Shown here: one piece after another, positions 24,601 to 43,963 of the stretch
Layout: each line of letters starts with the position of its first letter
Numbering within the stretch: position 1 is the stretch's first letter
Assembly: GCA_012845835.1 (NCBI GenBank)
Contig: JABAKD010000027.1
Location: 14,850,573 to 14,914,572, forward strand
Direction: 5' to 3'
Length of the DNA stretch: 64,000 nt
From: Undaria pinnatifida
Taxonomy: Eukaryota > Sar > Phaeophyceae > Laminariales > Alariaceae
Made by a program: the position numbers and the translations under genes
Notes under the pieces: generated by a model
Seen by the model: only the letters and a program-made list of their open reading frames with translations
Told to the model about the DNA's origin: nothing
The model's database searches: none

Positions 24601-25179
24601 CTTCCGTTTTACGGGTGACTGCTGTACTGAACTACACGTTCCATATGTGGTCTGGGTTTCGACAAGTTGCATGCGCAATTGGAGGGGTGACGCTTGGTGC
24701 GCGTGGTTTGCTTGAAGATGCATTGGTGATGACGCGGCTGCTGAGCAATCGTTGTTCACGGTCAGTAAACGTGGCAGATCTTAGGTCGTGTTGATAATGA
24801 CCGGGATGTGTTGGCCTTGACCATTGCCCAATGTACGGACAGCTATGTTTATCAAAGCTTCTCGGTCTGAGCCAACTTGTGGTGGGTAGCCCGAGATGCT
24901 TTTGGAGGGTGCTGTACCGCTGTGGTCGTACCATTGGGCATTTTACCGTACATGGAATGGTTGGATGCATTTTGTCAGGGAGTCCAATTGTCATTATTGG
25001 CGTTTCTTGTAAGCTCTTGAGATCTTGATATACGAACGTGAAGTTCATGGCCGATGGCATGGTACTTCCCCGTGCGATAACAAACGATCTATTGCATTGT
25101 GGGCAAACGCACTCCGAGCCTACGAGGGGAAGTCCTCGGAGCTGATACCACCGGGCCCGCGGTCACACGGGTCGGTACA
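21696..25179 (+). mobile_element. deleted Ty3/gypsy-class LTR element, fossil
   Basis: LTRs of about 267 bp lie at 21,696 to about 21,962 and 24,913-25,179, with ends TGTACC and GGTACA best kept in the right copy. The LTRs differ at roughly 10% of positions, so the copy is old. The interior holds a gag region (about 22,110-23,100) with a CCHC zinc knuckle at 22,823-22,864, an aspartic protease signature (LLMDSGSG, about 23,430-23,455), and a C-terminal chromodomain-like tail of integrase near 24,245-24,410. The central pol part (most of RT, RNase H and the integrase core) is missing, so the element is a deletion derivative with several further breaks. It cannot move on its own. GATA on both sides could be a target duplication, but it is also part of the flanking repeat. 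Confidence 0.8.
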
Positions 25180-25432
25180 GATAGTATGATACCATGATGG
25201 TATGATGGTATGATAGCATGATATGATAGTATGATGGTATGATGGTATGATAGTATGATAGTATGACAGTATGATAGTATTATATTAACAGTATGATAGT
25301 ATGATAGTATGATAGTATGATAGTATGATAGTATGATAGTATGATAGGTATAATAGTATGATAGTATGATGGTATGATAGTATGATAGTATGATAGTATG
25401 TACCTGGTATATGATATGATATGATATGATAT
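25180..25432 (+). repeat. TATGATAG array, right part
   Basis: About 30 imperfect 8-bp units (TATGATAG, TATGATGG) ending in ATGAT pentamers. Continuous with the left part at 21,640-21,695 once the LTR element is taken out. Confidence 0.85.
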
Positions 25433-25948
25433 GATAGCTCAAGCGCGGTAGCGAAAAGAGGGGTTTGATACTACAATAGACGCGTGCTACGATAGAGTTA
25501 CACCACTTTTTTTTCTGAAGTTCCTCAATTTGGGACTCTCCCAAAAACTGATTTTTGGAGAAAAAGAAAACTGCTATACACCGGATGAAACATCCCATGG
25601 CCTAGGTACACGACAAAAATCAAGTGAAAAAAATGGTCTATTATTTATTTTTTTCCCGACGATTTTGAGTTAAGGAGCCCCGTCATTCGGAAACCGTTTC
25701 AGACGAAAAGTGCTTCCTATGTCGTAGCACGCGTCACGTACCGTAGACTGTGCCTTGATTAATACTGCTGATAGGGCTGCCCCTCTCACTTCTGTTCTCG
25801 TCGCTTTTGGTCGCTTTTGGTCGTTTTTGGTCGCTTTTTTGGTGGTTGGTTTAGGCCCCAAAGGAATTGTCCACGTTAAGGCCCCCGAGGCATACAAATG
25901 TCGACAAAAATTACGAACAAAGCGTCGGCCATACGGTAAGGGTCGCCG

Positions 25949-26057
25949 GGTCCCCCAATGAGGCGGTATCCCTATATAAGGCGGTATTCTCTCTATAAGG
26001 CGGTCATGTTGCTCTCCATGGTGTATACCACACCACCGCCTTACTGGTGGGCCCCCC
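25949..26057. mobile_element. MITE-like element, AAGGCGGT family, short copy
   Basis: GGGTCCCCCAATGAGGCGGT at the left is mirrored by ACCGCCTTACTGGTGGGCCCC at the right. Internal AAGGCGGT motifs repeat. A longer copy in the opposite orientation is at 46,612-46,799. Confidence 0.65.
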
Positions 26058-27350
26058 TACTATGCTGCTGTACCGAGTAGCCCTACCGAGTAGCCCGGGC
26101 TGCTGAGGCAGAGTATCATAGATGAAATACCCAGAGCTTCAACACAAAAGGTTTCACGGCATGAGCTCATAGATGACAATAGTGTTGGAGGGACAGGCTT
26201 AACACATACTGGTACCTGGTACAGAATGTTTTTGCCCCCGTTGGTTTGAACCCCAAAGCATCACCTATACCTACAGTACCGCCCAACGAATAAGAACTAA
26301 CCCATTATTTTTTTTCGGGGACGCTGAGAAAGGAGCTCAAGAAATTGGGCTCAGTCTGATCGTAAATACAAGGTTGCTCCATTGGGTAAGCAGGAAACGT
26401 CCCAAGGTCCGTGAACATCAAGGGAGAAGGGCCGGGCGTTTCACGCTAAACATTTGGCGTCGGCGAAGGCAGCTTTAGGGGATGTTGCTGTCTGTCATAC
26501 GGTGAAGAGCGAGTGTGCCCCCCGCCAAGGAAAAATCAAAAGATGTTAATAGTTGCTGTGTGTCAAAGGGTGAAAAGTTTTGGCTTCTGACATAGTGGCA
26601 GTGATACACATTAGTGGATTTTTTCAACCATTTCGCCCCAGCGACGTCACTATGACGTCACTAGGGGGGCGCTTCGACCGGTATAGTATTCCCTATGGGT
26701 TAGAGTTAGGGTTATGGTTAGTTCCATGGTTTCGAAAATCCCAATAATGTATGTCACCCCATGCGCGTACTCTGCCTCCGCCTCCGCCGTCGAGCCATCC
26801 CACGGTAAGGTTGCAGTATCAGTCCCTGAGCTCCTCACATGAGGAACTCAATATCTCACCCAAAAAATGACTTCGAAGGCGTTCGTTCGCACAACCCGAC
26901 CAAGCTTTTATGCCTTAGTCCTAAAACAACATGTACTCGGGAAATTTCTTTGTTGACCGGCAGTGTCCTCACACGAGGAACTTAATCGCCCAGGGACTTT
27001 TTGGCGCAATCATACAACTGCAACCCCTACCGTGGGATGACTCCGCCGTCGAAATATGTACGTTGAGTCCGCCCTAGCAACTCCAATTTTCAAGATTTGG
27101 ATAGACACCAGGGACCTGGTACGATGTTTTTTTAGTTTTCCTAATTGACACACGCTGTGACCTATCCAAAATCTAAGGAGCTCGAAAGTTGCGAATTGAG
27201 AAACGCCGTTGGTAGATCACTCCTAAGTCTCAACAGTTGGAACTTTCGAACTAACACACGCTGTTGGCCGACCAGTCCCAACTCTTGAGAGCTGGAAATG
27301 GCAAGCCCTGTTGATTAACCGCCCCCCTCGTCAGGAGTGACGATTACGAT
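26058..27350. other. gene-free stretch with dispersed repeats
   Basis: A repeat at 26,815-26,960 (GAAGGCGTTCGTTCGC core) recurs at 42,610-42,760 and 59,620-59,800. At 27,060-27,320 there are three to four degenerate units of about 75 bp with GGAACTTTCGAACTAACACAC. I see no gene. Confidence 0.5.
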
Positions 27351-27359
27351 TGATACGTG

Positions 27360-28080
27360 GCCGTGTTCTGTCATCCATGTTTGCATTGCAAGCCCCTTCC
27401 TCTTATGGGAACGGCCACCAAAAGCTAAAAGTAAGAATGGGGCTGTTTATAGTTCCATTTTGGTAAAACGGGGACAACTCGTTCGTGTTCCCCGATTCGT
27501 TAGCCGTCGCTTGCCGTTGCATCGCTCAATGATCCATGTGCAGTCACGTTGTATGATACACTGCGATCACTCCCCGTCTTTGCTTGTAGGATTCTCGTTC
27601 GCTTTGCTCAAACAGTCTTCCTTGGCCAACCCCCGTTCTGTTACGATACCAGTTTTGAGTTATACTTTGGTAAAGCCGGGACAACTCGTTCGTGTCCCCG
27701 GCTTTAGCTATCGCTTGCCGTCCCCTGTCGCAGTTGTTGACTTGCGGTCGCGTCGCACGACATGCTGCAGTCACCCTCTATCTTTGCGTGTAGGCTTTTC
27801 GTTCACTTCGCTGAAACGGTCTTCCCCTAGCCAACTCCCGTTCTGTCACAACACCAGATTTCAGTCCTATATTGGTAAAGCGGGGACGATTTGTTGGGCG
27901 CCCCCGGCTTTAGCCTTCGCTTGCCCTCGAGTTTGCAATTGTCCATCTGCATTCACGTCGCATGATAAACTGCGGTCACCCCCCACCTTTTCCTGCGGGC
28001 TTCTCGTTCGCTTGGCTGAAGCAGCGTGTATCCCCTTGACCAACCCCCATGCTGTTGCAACACGATTCTGTGTCTGCACC
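27360..28080 (+). repeat. tandem array of a 205-bp unit, about 3.5 copies
   Basis: Landmarks such as GGTAAARCSGGGACAACTCG and TTGTAGGATTCTCGTTCGCT return about every 205 bp (near 27,461, 27,668 and 27,873; and 27,583, 27,787 and 27,992). One forward frame stays open for about 250 codons across all copies, giving a repeat of roughly 69 residues. The translation has no recognisable domain and starts without a convincing ATG. I call it satellite-like rather than a gene. Confidence 0.7.
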
Positions 28081-28199
28081 CACGCGCAGGATGTTTGAAA
28101 CAAATGGGTTCTTCAACGTCACGGTGTACGGCTCCCCACAACCCACGGTAAGCACCGACCCCTGAAAGACGTCTCCCGCGCCTCATTCGTAGCCTGGCC

Positions 28200-30920
28200 G
28201 GTTCGTGTCACCTGCCACCCCGGTGCAGCTGCAAGCGGCGTTGACTTCCCAGGTATCCGTGATGTTTTTGTCCCGTTACTTCTTGTTTTTTCCGGGCGGC
28301 ATAGTTCACCTCCGCAATGGCAAGCAGCGTTCACTGCACACGCAACCGTCGCAGTTGTTCGATGTCTTCCATTGTGTTTTCGTCCCCGTTTTGTGAAGGT
28401 TCAGCTGGTAGATGTTTTTGTTTTTTTGTCGGACGATTTTGGTTGTCCGAAGTTTTCCTTGTTTTGATGGTTTCAAGTGGCCCGTTTTTTTTGCGTTTTT
28501 AGACGGTTTCGGTTGGAGTCGCCGGCTTGCCCGTCAGGGTGTATCTCGTTGCCCCGATGGCATTAATTTGCGGCTGCAAGCGGCGGGCGCTTCATACCTA
28601 ACCGTCGCGTTTGTCCGCTTTTTGAGACTGACATAAACATGCCCTTTTCTCTCTACAACAAACCCTATATTTTGTTGTGAACCTTTCTTGTACGATCTAT
28701 CACTTTTGTCAGATTTTTTTCTTTTTCTGACGGTTCCAGACGCCTCCGCAAACGCCTCCGCAGCTGGAAACGGCTTCTACTTCACACGTAACTGTCGCAT
28801 TTGTCTGTTTTTTTTTTCGTCCATTCCCCCCCCCCCCCTCGCTTTTTTGGCGGTTTTAGTTATCTTTTTTTTTCGGACGGTTTCAGTTGCCTGAAAGTTT
28901 TCCTTTTCCCGACGGTTTCAATTGTTCTTTTTTTGTTTTATTTTTTCGGTTTCAGTTGGTGTCGCCGGCTTGCCCGTCAGGGTGCATCTCGTTGCCCCCC
29001 CCCCCCTCTCCCCCCCGGCACTCATCCTCAGCTGCAAGAGGCATTCACCTCACACGTCACTGTCTCGTTTTTGTTTTGATGTTTCTGACGATTTTTTGTT
29101 TTCTCTTGTATTTAACGGTTTCAATTCGCTCGATTTTTTTTTTCTTTTATTTGTGACGGTTTCAATTTGCCCGTTTGGTTTTTCATGTTTTGTTTCTGAC
29201 GGTTTTAGGTGAGCTCGTCTCCTTGCCCGTCAGGGTGTATCTTGTGCCCTGACGGGAACGAGGCGCTCGGCCTGACCTGTAGCCTCCTGGCCTTCGAACG
29301 AAAGGGAAAGGAGACCATTACCTGCGGAAGCGGTGAAGAATGGTAAGCCGTCGAACTTTGACCTTGGGTTTGTTGCTTCCGGTACCACCACAGATGTGGT
29401 TGGAGATCTGGTTATGCATGTGTTTTTTTGTTGCTTCCGTTACCACGCGGGTAGATGTGGTTTTGGGGATCGGGTTGTGCATGTGATGTTTGTTGTTTTT
29501 GTTTACGGTAGGTTTCTTTTCGAGATCCGGTTGTGCACGTGATTTTTGCCGTTTCCTTTACGGCAGGTTGTGGCTACGTGATGTTTTAGCATTTGTTGGT
29601 TTCACGTTTAGTTTCGTGACCTTTGTCGTTTCCTTTACGGCAGGTTTGGGTTTGTAATGTTTGCTCTAGATTAGATTTTGGTGTGGTTATGTTTGCTGTT
29701 TTCGATGCTTTGTATTTGTTTTTGTTGTGTTTGGTGTTTCCGGCATGCGGTAGATTTTGGTTTCGTGATGTTTGTCATGTTTGCTGTTTTTCGGTGCAGT
29801 AGGTCTGGCTTCGAGATGATTGCTATTTTCGGTACATTGCGTTTGGTTTTGTGATGTGACGTTTGCCGTTTCCGGCACAGTACATCTGTTTTCGTGATGT
29901 TCTCTGCTTCTGGCACGGTAGATTTGGTTTCGTAGTGTTTCCCGAATACGGTACGTTCTTTTTGTATTTCCTTTGTGATGTTCGCTGTTTTCGGTGCGAC
30001 ATGTTATGGTTTCGTGATGAAAGAGAGAGGGGGGGCACCCCAGGTGTGCTTTCCGGAGTTCCTGTTGACCCTTCTAGAACCAATCCATGTTTTTGGGGGG
30101 AAATACTGGGGATTAGCGTGGGATTGTCTTTCCCGTAGGGAAAGGTTTAGCGCTCGACAGGTGTACGCGGGAAGGATCTTGACGACCTTTACCTCTGTTG
30201 CTTCTGGGAACATGGCTGGAAGCGTGATGTCGGGATCACCGGGTTTGGCGCCTGAGAAAAGGATGACGCGAGTGAAACACGCCTTGCTCGAAGTGTCGCG
30301 ATCTTTCCCCTGGCGTGCACGACCCAACTTTTCCTATCGCCCGTTTAGGGCTAGAAGAAAAGCGTACTAAGTCCTGGTATTTTATGGCCAAGGAGAGGTG
30401 GGTTTATTTCTCGAGGGCTGTGTCGTTCCCTGCTGACCGCATGTCAATCCGTGCGGTGCTACTCGTGCGTGGAACTTTTTTCGCGCGGTCGATTCGTTTT
30501 TTTGGTTGGTTTTGTATGAGTCGCTTTACGCGCAGCTCTCTTTTTGAACGTTTTCGATTCTGTTAATTCTTTGTGTCGTTTTGCGTGCAGCATTACTCGT
30601 ACGTAAAACGTTTTTCGCTTGGTTCGTTCCTTTTTGCCCCCGTTTGTGTGTCTTTTGGAGTGCAGCGCTACGTGGCATGTTTTTCGTTCGGTCGGATCAT
30701 TCGTCATCGTTTTGTGTCGTTTTGCGTGCAGGCACTGCGCGGAAACTTCTTCGCTTGACGGTCGAATGTTTTTTCCCCGTTTCATTTGTCGTTTGTGTTT
30801 CTACTCACCACCCCTGCCCACCAATCGCGCCCACTTACCCGACGATGCCGTTATAGCTGCGGACCACAAGTCAATACGTGCAGAACTTTTGTACGCGGAA
30901 CGTTCTTCCCTTGGTCGATT
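28200..30920 (+). repeat. complex of degenerate T-rich tandem repeats
   Basis: Several unit types alternate: GACGGTTTCARTTG; a longer block with CGGCTTGCCCGTCAGGGTG (28,520, 28,960 and 29,220); GCTGCAAGCGGC blocks; from 29,370 a GTTTGCCGTTTC-type unit; and from 30,460 a unit with GTGCAGCATTACTCGTACG. Only 30,010-30,370 looks unique. No gene is supported. Confidence 0.6.
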
Positions 30921-30959
30921 TTGTTTTCCTGTTTTTGTGGTTTTCGCGTGTATTTCCCC

Positions 30960-31050
30960 CCCCCTGCTCCGAGGGTGTGATTGGATGCCAATTGGATGCC
31001 ACTGCGCAACGTCGATTTTCGTGTTGTTCCACCACGTGCTAGAGGCTTGG
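30960..31050 (+). pseudogene. decayed copy of the 31-kb exon
   Basis: GTGTGATTGGATGCC..CACTGCGCAACGTCGATTTTCGTGT repeats the start of the exon at 31,255 (GTGCGATTGGATGCC..CTGCACAACATCAATTTCGTGT), about 285 bp upstream. The copy drifts out of frame, and its acceptor context is weaker. Confidence 0.6.
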
Positions 31051-31254
31051 ATTACGAACTTTGAGGTCCATATATATATCTAGTTGATAGAGATGGAGGG
31101 CGCATGGGGTGTACTATCCGGAGCACTGCTGCAGTATTGTTTTGTTGCGTTGTGGCTATAAACAAAAATGTCGGCCTGTACCTCGCAAATTACGACACCT
31201 CATATTACACCGTTCGATGTCCGTGTTCTATCTATAATCCCACCTGCTTCAAAG

Positions 31255-31396
31255 GTGCGATTGGATGCCGCTGCACAACATCAATTTCGTGTCGTTCGCC
31301 ACGTATTACTGGAGTGTGACTACCGACAACAGCATCGAGGAGTACCTCGAAAATATCGAAACCGACTCCGAAGACGAGGACGGCTGGACAGCGGAG
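31255..31396 (+). CDS. candidate upstream exon of the TMEM181/Wntless-like gene
   Basis: Bounded by caaag|G and GAG|gtaagt and open throughout (47 codons plus 1 nt). It reads CDWMPLHNINFVSFATYYW, then SVTTDNSIEEYLENIETDS, and ends EDEDGWTAE. It finishes in phase 0, exactly what the exon at 36,013 needs. Codon use is rich in C/G third positions, unlike the surrounding repeats. In this family the position corresponds to the end of the lumenal domain before the first helix of the seven-helix bundle. Sequence similarity alone is too weak to prove that, so the assignment rests on strand, phase and neighbourhood. Confidence 0.5.
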
Positions 31397-31479
31397 GTAA
31401 GTCAAGAGTGTCCCAGCTAACCCGTGGAGGAGGTAAGTCAGAGAGAGCCGCGCTTCGGTAGAGGGGTCGCACAAACGGT

Positions 31480-31645
31480 TTCCCTATACACCGGCACTAT
31501 AGCGGCAACCGGCACTATAGCGGCAACCGGCAATATTCCCAGTACTGCCACTACTGACTGTTCCCATGTATGCCAAGCGATTTCAACGGCACTATAGAGG
31601 GCAACCGGCACTACTCAACGGGCACTGTAGAGGTAGAGAGACCTT
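31480..31645. mobile_element. short element of the CCGGCACTATAG family, copy 1
   Basis: Repeated CCGGCACTATAGMGG units on both sides of a core TTCCCATGTATGCCAAGCGA. A second copy is at 37,312-37,492. The layout matches that of the AAGGCGGT family at 46,612, which has a closely similar core, so the two may be divergent subfamilies. Confidence 0.55.
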
Positions 31646-32928
31646 CCGTGCCCGCTATCTTTGTGTTCGATGTGTATTTTGCCGTGCTAGCGGTACGGCC
31701 GCGGCTCCGCCCGTGGCGCTGTGCTATGCTTGTGGTAGATGCTGGGCGAGCGACAACATGCAATTGCTGCTGTAGCTGGTTGTGTTTTTTTTCGTGATTT
31801 GAGCAGAAGAGGTACGTAAAAACACAAACTTGCAAGAGCGTATGATAGATGAAAAACGTGCACGTACGAACCTCGTGAATACTGAATACGCAATATATAT
31901 ATGGGGATTAAAAATGTCGGGGAACACCGAAACTGATTTTTCGAAAGTCGAGTCAAAATTGAAAAACAGCGAAAAAATCTGAATCAACGATGAAAAGCGA
32001 TGAAAGTAACGAAAAGCAGAGAGGGGAGGGGGAAGGAGAACGAGAAAAAAATGCAACACAGAAACGAAAACAATTTCTCGACCCTCGAATCAGAATAAAA
32101 AAACGTTCAAAACTGAGCGAGATAGTCGAGGAAAGACGAGAAAGCCAAGACAAGAGGAACGAAACAAGAGAAACGAAAAACGTAAACCCCGAAGAAAGCG
32201 AAAAAAAAAACAGGAAGGTTCCCCAAACGCGAAAGGAGTTAAGAAGGCTTTCTCCAAGAGGGAGCTCTGAGAGCAAAGCAAGGCCTTGTAATCAAGTGTG
32301 CCCCGGACAGAGACAAACTTTACTATTTATAGTGAAACATGGAGGCCTAGAAGAAGCCAGTAGTCTGACGTGGAATAAATAGCCAGCATCAATGCTGGCT
32401 TAACGTAACTGAGATTGGCCAATCATGTGTCTACCTCAGTTAATTCAGCATCATAGTGCTGGCTATGTGTGCCTTGTGAACGAGAGAGGCCTTGACGCCG
32501 GCTCGGGATTGTCGGCAATGCTCAGCACGCGATGGGCACACCTCGGCGCGACGTGAGACGCAACTTTGCGGAGGTTGTGTCCCCCACTCTCTCTATTCAT
32601 GCGGCAAGGCGAGAGGCTGAGAAACACTGAGTCGCGAGACCGTTGTGACATGTTGTGCACTGAACAAAAAGTATGGGGAAATTGCTCCGATCGAAAACAT
32701 ACGGACCGTTCGGGTGTTTAAATGTAGAGACCAAATAGCCGTTACATTGCGACCCAGCCGTGGTTTGAGTATTATATACTAGGGATTATTCGTTAGATAC
32801 GTAGCCCATGGGATTGTGCATCGGTCTTAACATACAATATCCCAGAGGTGGTTGGGTAAGGTACGTATAAGCCGCCTATGCAGGACATAGTCAAAAAATA
32901 TATAGGATACAGCAGTATGGACAGGATG

Positions 32929-33266
32929 AATTTTTCAGGGCTGTGCTTTTCACGGGTCAGGTGGTTTACTTCTCAAGGGTCGAATCGAGTCAGGGTGACC
33001 CGCACCAACCCGTGCGATTTTGGAAAGCCTCCTGACCCGACCCGACCCGATCCGACCCGACCCGACCCGACCTGACCCGACCCGACCCGACCCGACCCGA
33101 CCCGACCCGACCCGACCCGACCCGACCCGACCCGACCCGACCCGACCCGACCCGACCCGACCCGACCCGACCCGACCCGACCCGACCCGACGCGTGAGAT
33201 TTCGATACCTCCTGACCCGGCCCCAGGGCCGGATCGCGACCCATGAGAAGCTCTGGAAAAATTGTG
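32929..33266. mobile_element. GGGTC minisatellite element with inverted ends, copy B
   Basis: An almost perfect CCCGA array (33,035-33,190) framed by AATTTTTCAGGGCTGTG at the left and, inverted, GAGAAGCTCTGGAAAAATT at the right. Both the border and the GTGAGAT..CCTCCTGACCC unit match copy A at 461-976 in the opposite orientation. Confidence 0.65.
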
Positions 33267-33269
33267 AGC

Positions 33270-36012
33270 ACGGCGCGTGGTTCCAGTATCATTAGAAGGA
33301 ATCTTGAATATAAACGCGGTCATGAAACCTAACCCGAACCTCGAACCCTGTCCCTGGGCCGAGCTGTATCCAAAATGTCCCGAAATTGTCCGGAAAGTTC
33401 TTGCCAAAAAAAAGACAAATTGGAAAGAATGTCGATCGTATAATATTATAATTCGTCGTTCGTCGCACCTATTATTACGGAGGACGATAGTAAATAGGAC
33501 CAAATATTGTTCGTAAAAATAAATGAAGATATAGGTTTTTGTGTCCACCGTAGGTCCTATTTACTAGGGTCTCCCGTAATAATAATACGTGTTTTTTTTT
33601 GCCGTTTCCATACTGAAATACCATTCACTTATTTTGGGGCCACACATATGCTACTGGTATACAAGGCTTCCCTTCGGGATGGGGTTGGCTTCATGTCCCG
33701 GGGGCGTCGCAAGTCCAAAACGGGGAACACAGGTTCCGATGATATATACACGTATGAGCTACACAGTACAGAGTATTGCTTTCGCTGCTGCGGTATGCTT
33801 CCGTATTCCTGGTTTTGAGGCTCGACGACGTGTGTTCGACTGCTGTTATTGCATTGGACGTGTTAAATGTTGTGGTTCGATGTCCTGCTGCTGTGCACCA
33901 GTCACACACACATACACCGTCACTACTGGCACAAAGGTGAGAGCTTGGAGCGCGGCTGCCGTTGCATCGCTGCTGCTGTACTGCTGTATCGTGTATTTGT
34001 TACTGCGAGGCTGGACGGCTGCGTTTACGAAAAAAAACACTCCCCTCTTTTTCATCGACTTGTGTGCCTATTACAGCACACATTCCGCGTACAGAAGCAC
34101 ACATATATTTGCGCGTTGAAGCACCGCTCGTGGCTGTCACAAACGAGTGCTGCTGCTGCGTAGCAGGCAGCAGGGAGGGTAAAAACAATTGGACTGACTG
34201 ATTATGCTCCACAGCGGGCGGGAGAGCGGGGCGACTACAAGAATGTGAAAGGGGAGCGGGGTATTAGAAATGTCCAAACATTGTGGGGTTTTCCATGCAC
34301 CTACTTGGCTCAGCGAGGCGAAACGCAACACTCTTGAAAACAAAGTAGACAGCTTAGCGACGTTGAATGCTCAGAGTCCACCGCCCCGGAGCTCGGCCGG
34401 GATCAAGACATGCGTCGTGATTTACCGATTGGTGCCTTGCTTCCCCCGCAGCCGAAAGCGCGAAAAAAAAATCGGCCTGCCGGAGACCAGCTTACCAGCA
34501 AAAAACAAAAGAGCTCCGAAAGTGAGGAACCTCAGAAAAAATAGCTGCTCCTCACTCTAACGTACGTAGAACGCCTCGAGTTACGTCAGGAAATTCCGGT
34601 AAACCAGTCAGCGGCAGCTTGGATGTGGAGGCAACAGATGCGGCGGAGGATGGTGAAAGAAAGCACAAAGAACCACCGAAGATGTCATGCATATTTGTTA
34701 TGAGCGAATGCGAGTTTTTACTTCACGCCGCGCCAAAATGGGGTACCCGTTTGAAGCTGGCTGAAGCCGGGTTGTACGACCGCCAGCGGAGAGATGCACG
34801 ATCCTCGAGGTTATCAGCCAAATGCACACATGTTGGGTTCGGACAGTTACTAATATCCTGCTGCGCGAGTTCCTAGCGGCAGCTACCGTATGCTATACCG
34901 GCTATTTTTCAGTCGTCTCTGTTTTGACCACTAACCCTGTTGGGACTTGATTAGAGTATTGCGACCAAAAACACCACGAGTGCGACCTTTTCGAGCGGCT
35001 ATCTGAACTATTCGATGGAAATCAACGACCATAAAAAAGCTGACAAGTGGGAATGCTGAACCCTATGCGCGCGATGTAAAGAAAGGCGTGTACCGGAGGG
35101 GAGAGGGGAAGACACCGGTGACCACGGCCTGTCGTCCAGAAGGCCGCGGGGGGTAAATAAAACCTCTTACGGGTTGAGCTGAAGGGCAAAAGTGATTAGG
35201 TAATACTCCTATATGTTTATAAATAGCAAGGACACTTGCTACGACAGAGGTAGCACGTTTGTTTTTTTTTCGGTTCTGAATAATGGGGCTCCTTAACCTC
35301 CCTTAGCCCTCCTTAATCCAAAATCGTCCGAGTCTGACATTTCTTCCTTTGCCTGTCTGCCTTTTTTTTGTATACCTAGGAGGCCATGGATTCTGTTCAT
35401 TTTGGGGTTGCGTTTTGGGTTTACTCACAATCGGTTTCGTGAGGGACGTGTTTGATGGAGAGATACTCAAGCAAGGAACCTCAGACAAAAAACTGATAAA
35501 CCTCTATCGTAGCGTATCTCGAAGAACGGGCAGCAGCTGCAGTACGAGTATCGTCATGTCGTGCGCCGTCGTCTTACGGCCTCTTATGTTCTTATATGGC
35601 GGTTCAGACACTACACCCCTTCCTGCGGAAGCTCGGGCTGCTTCGTATGGCCGGTGCTGCAATCGTCCTTTGATTGTGTTCGGCAAGTTTTCCCCTTGGA
35701 AGCGCCCTGAATAAGCGGTTTATTAGTAGTGCGCTGTCGACGAGCTTTTTGCCGGAACGCGCCAAAGCGGGTGTAGCCATCGCCCAGTCACGGTTGAAGC
35801 ACAGGCCGTGACCTAGGCGGTTAAGCTGGACAGTAAAGGCGGTAAAAACAACTGAAGCAAATGTGTACCTGGTATAGATGTTCTGACGGCCCACGCTCGT
35901 GCTGTTTGCTTCTTGTTGACCGTGTGCTTGTCCCCTCCCGTACACCCCCTCCCCTTCGCGGTGCAACCCCTTCTCACTCCCAACGTCCCTCCTGTGACCT
36001 GTGGTTCGTCAG
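33270..36012. other. sequence between the 31-kb exon and exon 36,013, probably intron
   Basis: No exon is convincing. Open frames at 33,720-34,120 and 34,619-34,876 have uneven codon use and no recognised motif. Fragments of the CTCCTCACTTGAGGAGCTC family lie at 34,515-34,580 and 35,455-35,515. The segment 35,095-35,195 matches 19,225-19,330 and 20,600-20,650 (CCAGAAGGYCGC core), a possible short SINE. Confidence 0.4.

Positions 36013-43963
<7,951 letters not shown>

Noticed and set aside
25180-25432. Regular short repeats as a CRISPR array
   Set aside because: The 8-bp units are contiguous without unique spacers, and the context is eukaryotic.
32973-33548. Gly/Val/Ser/Arg repeat protein on the minus strand
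   Set aside because: It reads through the CCCGA array. There is no start context or domain.
34619-34876. Exon of the TMEM181-like gene (..MSCIFVMSECEFLLH..)
   Set aside because: The only nearby acceptor implies phase 1, which fits neither the exon ending at 31,396 nor the one starting at 36,013, and it adjoins a dispersed repeat.
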